Shown here one piece after another: positions 13,737-16,483 of a DNA stretch of 16,483 bases. Each line of letters begins with the position of its first letter. Position 1 is the stretch's first letter. The notes below the pieces were generated by a model. That model saw nothing but the letters and a program-made list of their open reading frames with translations. It ran no database searches and had not been told where the DNA came from. The translations under genes and the position numbers were made by a program. This stretch comes from Prevotella sp. (lineage in GTDB: Bacteria > Bacteroidota > Bacteroidia > Bacteroidales > Bacteroidaceae). The stretch spans positions 1-16,483 of the forward strand of contig JAFRZC010000259.1 of the NCBI GenBank assembly GCA_017442765.1, in the 5' to 3' direction.

Positions 13737-14006
13737 ACAAAAGCTCTTTTGTTTTTATTCTCGAGCACTAGTAACTTAAGCAGAGATTCCTCATCTTGCC
13801 CGTTCGTTCTAGTTTCAAGCGTTGAAACTACCAGTATATGCCGTAAAAACAGTCCGTATTTACCGCAAAAACAACCTGTTTCACTTGTTCGTACTAATTT
13901 GAAACTCCGTTACCTCTTCTTTCCTCACTGTTTCTCTGCGGATTGCGGTGTACGCTGAACTTGATGGTGTGCGCCATAGTTTTTACGTTTAATCTTTTCA
14001 GGTTTC
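13737..14006. other. Gene-free spacer with degenerate small repeats
   Basis: No credible gene is seen here. Visible structure includes the hairpin TAGTTTCAA-GCG-TTGAAACTA (13810-13830). A shorter variant of the same motif, GTTCGTACTAATTTGAAACT, lies around 13888-13907. A diverged pair CCGTAAAAACA / CCGCAAAAACA lies near 13841 and 13863. It looks like a decayed intergenic repeat region. Confidence 0.4.
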
Positions 14007-14672
14007 TTACCATTTAATGGGTTCGAGGCCGTGGTGTTGGAGGTAGGCGTTGCATTGGGAGAAGTGGTGGTTGCCGAACCATCCGCCGCGGTTGGCGGAT
14101 AAGGGAGAGGGGTGGACGGACTCAAGCACAAGGTTGCGCTGGCGGTTGATCATATACGCTTTACCGCGAGCGTAGCCGCCCCAGAGCATATAGACAAGGT
14201 GTTCGCGTTGTGTGGCGAGGGCGCGGATGTCGGCATCGGTGAAGGTTTGCCACCCTAATTGTGCATGACTGTTGGCCTGATGGGCGCGGACGGTGAGGGT
14301 GGCGTTAAGTAGGAGCACGCCCTGCTGGGCCCATCGCTCCAGATTACCTGTCGTGGGGATGGGGGCACCCGTGTCGTCGTGGACTTCCTTGAAGATGTTT
14401 TGCAGCGACGGGGGGAAGGGCACACCGTCCTGGACAGAGAAACTGAGACCGTGAGCCTGTCCGGGTTCATGGTAGGGATCTTGTCCGATAATCACCACTT
14501 TTGCCCGATGAAATGGGCAAAAATTGAAGGCATTGAAGATTTTTCCACCCGGCGGGTAGCAGGTTCCCGCACGGTATTCCCGTCGCACGGCTTCGGTGAG
14601 ATTGACGAAATAAGGTTTTTCAAATTCACCTTTCAGTTGTTCTTTCCACGAGAGCTCTATTTTTACGTCCAT
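14007..14672 (-). CDS. ung: Uracil-DNA glycosylase, family 1
   Basis: Ung removes uracil from DNA and starts base-excision repair. The 221-residue protein has all family 1 motifs: GQDPYH at 63-68 (Asp65 activates the catalytic water), the uracil-contact Asn123 in LLLNATLTV, and HPSPLSA at 187-193 (His187). FNFCPF (49-54) holds the stacking phenylalanine region. Length is normal. The start ATG at 14672 follows an A-rich leader. The gene begins 51 bases after the stop of the lipoprotein gene on the same strand, with no terminator or consensus promoter seen between, so the two are probably co-transcribed. Confidence 0.97.
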   Translation of the reverse strand: MDVKIELSWKEQLKGEFEKPYFVNLTEAVRREYRAGTCYPPGGKIFNAFNFCPFHRAKVVIIGQDPYHEPGQAHGLSFSVQDGVPFPPSLQNIFKEVHDDTGAPIPTTGNLERWAQQGVLLLNATLTVRAHQANSHAQLGWQTFTDADIRALATQREHLVYMLWGGYARGKAYMINRQRNLVLESVHPSPLSANRGGWFGNHHFSQCNAYLQHHGLEPIKW

Positions 14673-14723
14673 CTTTTTTAGGAGTTTAGGGGTTAAGATG
14701 AGTGGGGGATGGTCGGGTGGAGC

Positions 14724-15251
14724 TTATCTGCTGCCAGCCACCTCTTTCAGATATTTCATAGGTGCGCGGAAGTCGTCGTGATTGAAATGCTTTGCGTAGG
14801 TGCCGTCGCTGGTGGTGTGGACGGTCTTGCCCGGGAAGACGATGGTCATCTCCCAGGGCGAATAGACAAGAATATCCTTAATGAATGTGGAATAGGTCTT
14901 CTCCATGCGGTAGAGCCGCTTTTCCTTAATCAGGTTATACACCGTTGTAAAGACCTCTTCGCTGACGCGGACAGGTTGGGGCTCTTGCCATTGCGGTGCG
15001 TCCTCCGGCGTTCTGTAGCTCATGTTGACCGGTTCGCTCTCGTCGTAAACAAGCAGTCCGCCGTTGCTGTTACCAGCTTCGCGCCACAGGTGTACATAGA
15101 TATAAGGGCGTTCGGGCATCTGGTACAGATGGGTCTGGTAGAAGAACTCCTGCAACGGCCCTTCGGGTGCGTGGCGGTATTGCGGTAAACCGCTGATACA
15201 GCCAGTGAGGAGGAGCGTAGAGAATGCGGCTAACAGTAATTTGACTTTCAT
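14724..15251 (-). CDS. Predicted lipoprotein of unknown function
   Basis: The 175-residue protein has a lipoprotein signal peptide MKVKLLLAAFSTLLLTGC, with lipobox LLTGC and Cys18 as the lipid-anchored residue. The start at 15251 is preferred over an upstream in-frame start (15284) because it gives a compact signal peptide. The mature part is soluble, rich in aromatic residues (YIYVHLWREAG, VYSPWEMTIVF). I do not recognise its family. No clear acidic surface-export signal follows the cysteine (CISGLPQ), so the side of the outer membrane it occupies is undecided. A promoter overlapped by an inverted repeat lies upstream. It probably shares an mRNA with ung. Confidence 0.75.
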   Translation of the reverse strand: MKVKLLLAAFSTLLLTGCISGLPQYRHAPEGPLQEFFYQTHLYQMPERPYIYVHLWREAGNSNGGLLVYDESEPVNMSYRTPEDAPQWQEPQPVRVSEEVFTTVYNLIKEKRLYRMEKTYSTFIKDILVYSPWEMTIVFPGKTVHTTSDGTYAKHFNHDDFRAPMKYLKEVAGSR

Positions 15252-15306
15252 CTTGTATAGGTTTTTATGTATTTCTGCCTGCAAAGAAATCGTATGATTT
15301 CATAGG

Positions 15307-15338
15307 CAAAAGTAAATATAAAATATAAATTTCACAAA
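15307..15338 (-). promoter_or_regulatory. Promoter for the lipoprotein-ung unit
   Basis: On the minus strand TTTG (15335-15338), 20 bases, then TACTTTTG (15307-15314). The start near 15301 gives a leader of about 50 bases. The -33 box lies within the inverted repeat at 15322-15370. Confidence 0.6.
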
Positions 15339-15370
15339 TTTGTGAATTACAAACTTGTGAAATTTATATT
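15322..15370. repeat. AT-rich 16-bp perfect inverted repeat with nested palindrome
   Basis: AATATAAATTTCACAA (15322-15337) and TTGTGAAATTTATATT (15355-15370) are perfect reverse complements with 17 bases between. A 16-bp palindrome TTCACAAATTTGTGAA (15331-15346) is nested, so the heptamer TTGTGAA/TTCACAA appears three times. It lies 25 bases past the gpmI stop and covers the -33 box of the next promoter. It may be a gpmI terminator (T-rich on the minus strand afterwards), an operator, or both. Confidence 0.7.
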
Positions 15371-15394
15371 AAATTAATGAATTCAATGCTTCAT

Positions 15395-16483
15395 TTAGTC
15401 GCTGATGAGGCATTCGCCGGTCATGTCGGCGGGCTGGTCCAACCCCATGATATGGAGGATGGAGGGTGCCACGTCGGCCAGACGGCCGTTGCGCACGGTA
15501 GCCGAGTTGTTGTCGGTGACGTAGATGAACGGCACGGGATTCAGCGAGTGCGCCGTGTTGGGCGAGCCGTCGGGGTTGATGGCATTGTCGGCATTGCCAT
15601 GGTCGGCGATGATGATAGCCTCGTAGTCGTTGGCCTTGGCGGCCTCGATAACGTCGTGCACGCAGTGGTCAACAGCCCATACGGCCTTGGCAATGGCGTT
15701 ATAGACACCCGTGTGACCGACCATGTCGCCGTTGGCAAAGTTGACAACAATAAAATCGTACTTTTGGGTGTTGATGGCCTCGACCAGTTTGTCCTTCACC
15801 TCGTAGGCACTCATCTCGGGCTTCAGATCGTAGGTGGCCACCTTCGGCGAAGGCACGAGGATGCGGTCTTCACCGTCGAAGGGAGCCTCACGTCCGCCGT
15901 TGAAGAAGAACGTGACGTGCGCATATTTCTCGGTTTCGGCAGTGTGCAGCTGCTTCTTCCCCTGGCGTGAGAGATATTCGCCGAGTGTGTTCTCCACGTT
16001 TTCCTTCGGGAAAAGGATGCCCACGCCGGTGAACGAGGCGTCGTAGGGTGTCATGCAGAAATACTGCAGGCCCGGGATGGTCTTCATTCCCTGTTCGGGC
16101 ATATCCTGCTGGGTCAGCACGATGGTCAGCTCCTTGGCGCGGTCGTTGCGGTAGTTGAAGAAGATGATGACGTCGCCTTCCTTGATGGTGCCGTCGATCT
16201 TAGCGTTGTTGATGGGCTTGATGAACTCGTCGGTGACGCCGTCGGCGTAGGAGAGTTCCATGGCTTCTGCCATGTCCTGAGCCTGATAGCCCTCGCCGCT
16301 GATGAGCAGGTCGTAGGCAATCTTCACACGTTCCCAGCGCTTGTCGCGGTCCATGGCGTAGAAACGTCCGATGATGCTGGCGATATGTGCGCCGGTTTCG
16401 TCGCACTTCGCCTGCAGCTCGCGGATGAAGCCCACGCCGGAGTGCGGGTCGGTGTCGCGGCCGTCCATGAAGCAGTGGACGTA
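15395..16483 (-). CDS. gpmI: 2,3-bisphosphoglycerate-independent phosphoglycerate mutase, C-terminal part (5' end outside window)
   Basis: GpmI interconverts 3- and 2-phosphoglycerate in glycolysis and gluconeogenesis using two Mn ions and a phosphoserine. The frame is open to the last base of the window ([13 protein letters not shown]), so roughly the first 150 residues, including the catalytic serine, are missing. Visible family motifs are [32 protein letters not shown] (substrate-binding arginines), [14 protein letters not shown] and [10 protein letters not shown] (metal-binding Asp and His residues). The C-terminus [10 protein letters not shown] is also typical. It is the upstream neighbour of the lipoprotein gene, 143 bases away, which has its own promoter. 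Confidence 0.96.
   Translation of the reverse strand, partial: YVHCFMDGRDTDPHSGVGFIRELQAKCDETGAHIASIIGRFYAMDRDKRWERVKIAYDLLISGEGYQAQDMAEAMELSYADGVTDEFIKPINNAKIDGTIKEGDVIIFFNYRNDRAKELTIVLTQQDMPEQGMKTIPGLQYFCMTPYDASFTGVGILFPKENVENTLGEYLSRQGKKQLHTAETEKYAHVTFFFNGGREAPFDGEDRILVPSPKVATYDLKPEMSAYEVKDKLVEAINTQKYDFIVVNFANGDMVGHTGVYNAIAKAVWAVDHCVHDVIEAAKANDYEAIIIADHGNADNAINPDGSPNTAHSLNPVPFIYVTDNNSATVRNGRLADVAPSILHIMGLDQPADMTGECLISD

Noticed and set aside
13749..13958. A 69-codon plus frame in the spacer between the DUF3109 gene and ung
   Set aside because: It starts with TTG, has no promoter and covers diverged repeats; most likely chance.

Overview
The window looks like chromosomal DNA of a Bacteroidales bacterium, most likely Prevotella in the broad sense. 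The genes have AT-rich leaders without clear Shine-Dalgarno sequences. Many starts are preceded by the Bacteroidetes promoter pattern (TTTG, 19-20 bases, TAnnTTTG). The gene families also fit this group: BspA-like leucine-rich repeats, GLUG-repeat surface proteins, OMP_b-brl_3 outer-membrane receptors and DUF3109. No phage, transposase, CRISPR array or other recognisable mobile or defence system is present. Most of the window is housekeeping genes separated by repeat-rich spacers.

Left part (1-2580): the end of the cysteine desulfurase gene sufS is followed by a 600-base spacer. This spacer holds a 60-bp imperfect palindrome, a clear promoter, and a structured, terminator-ended stretch that may be a small RNA or an attenuating leader. 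Next comes a two-gene operon: a small secreted BspA-type LRR protein, overlapping by four bases (ATGA) a membrane protein that resembles a shrunken MraY/WecA sugar-phosphate transferase lacking most catalytic residues. A strong terminator closes it.

Centre (2580-9400): a 1005-residue secreted GLUG-repeat protein built from three related modules with a C-terminal tail like type IX sorting tails. It ends at a strong terminator. A 500-base convergent spacer follows, with an exceptional AT-rich element: four 22-bp units bounded by perfect 38-bp inverted arms. Then, on the minus strand, come recO and an OMP_b-brl_3 TonB-dependent receptor-like protein.

Right part (9400-16483): tRNA-Glu(UUC), a possibly structured spacer and rpsT form one plus-strand unit. 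A minus-strand secreted DUF3298-like protein is divergent from gyrB. gyrB converges on a DUF3109 gene, and the two share a symmetrical terminator hairpin. Upstream on the minus strand lie ung (uracil-DNA glycosylase), an unrecognised lipoprotein, and the truncated glycolytic gene gpmI, which runs off the end of the window. Functions are therefore mixed: Fe-S assembly, DNA repair and topology, translation, glycolysis and cell-surface proteins.

The observations most worth following up are the degenerate transferase coupled to the LRR gene, the AT-rich palindromic tandem element, and the candidate structured RNA upstream of the LRR operon.
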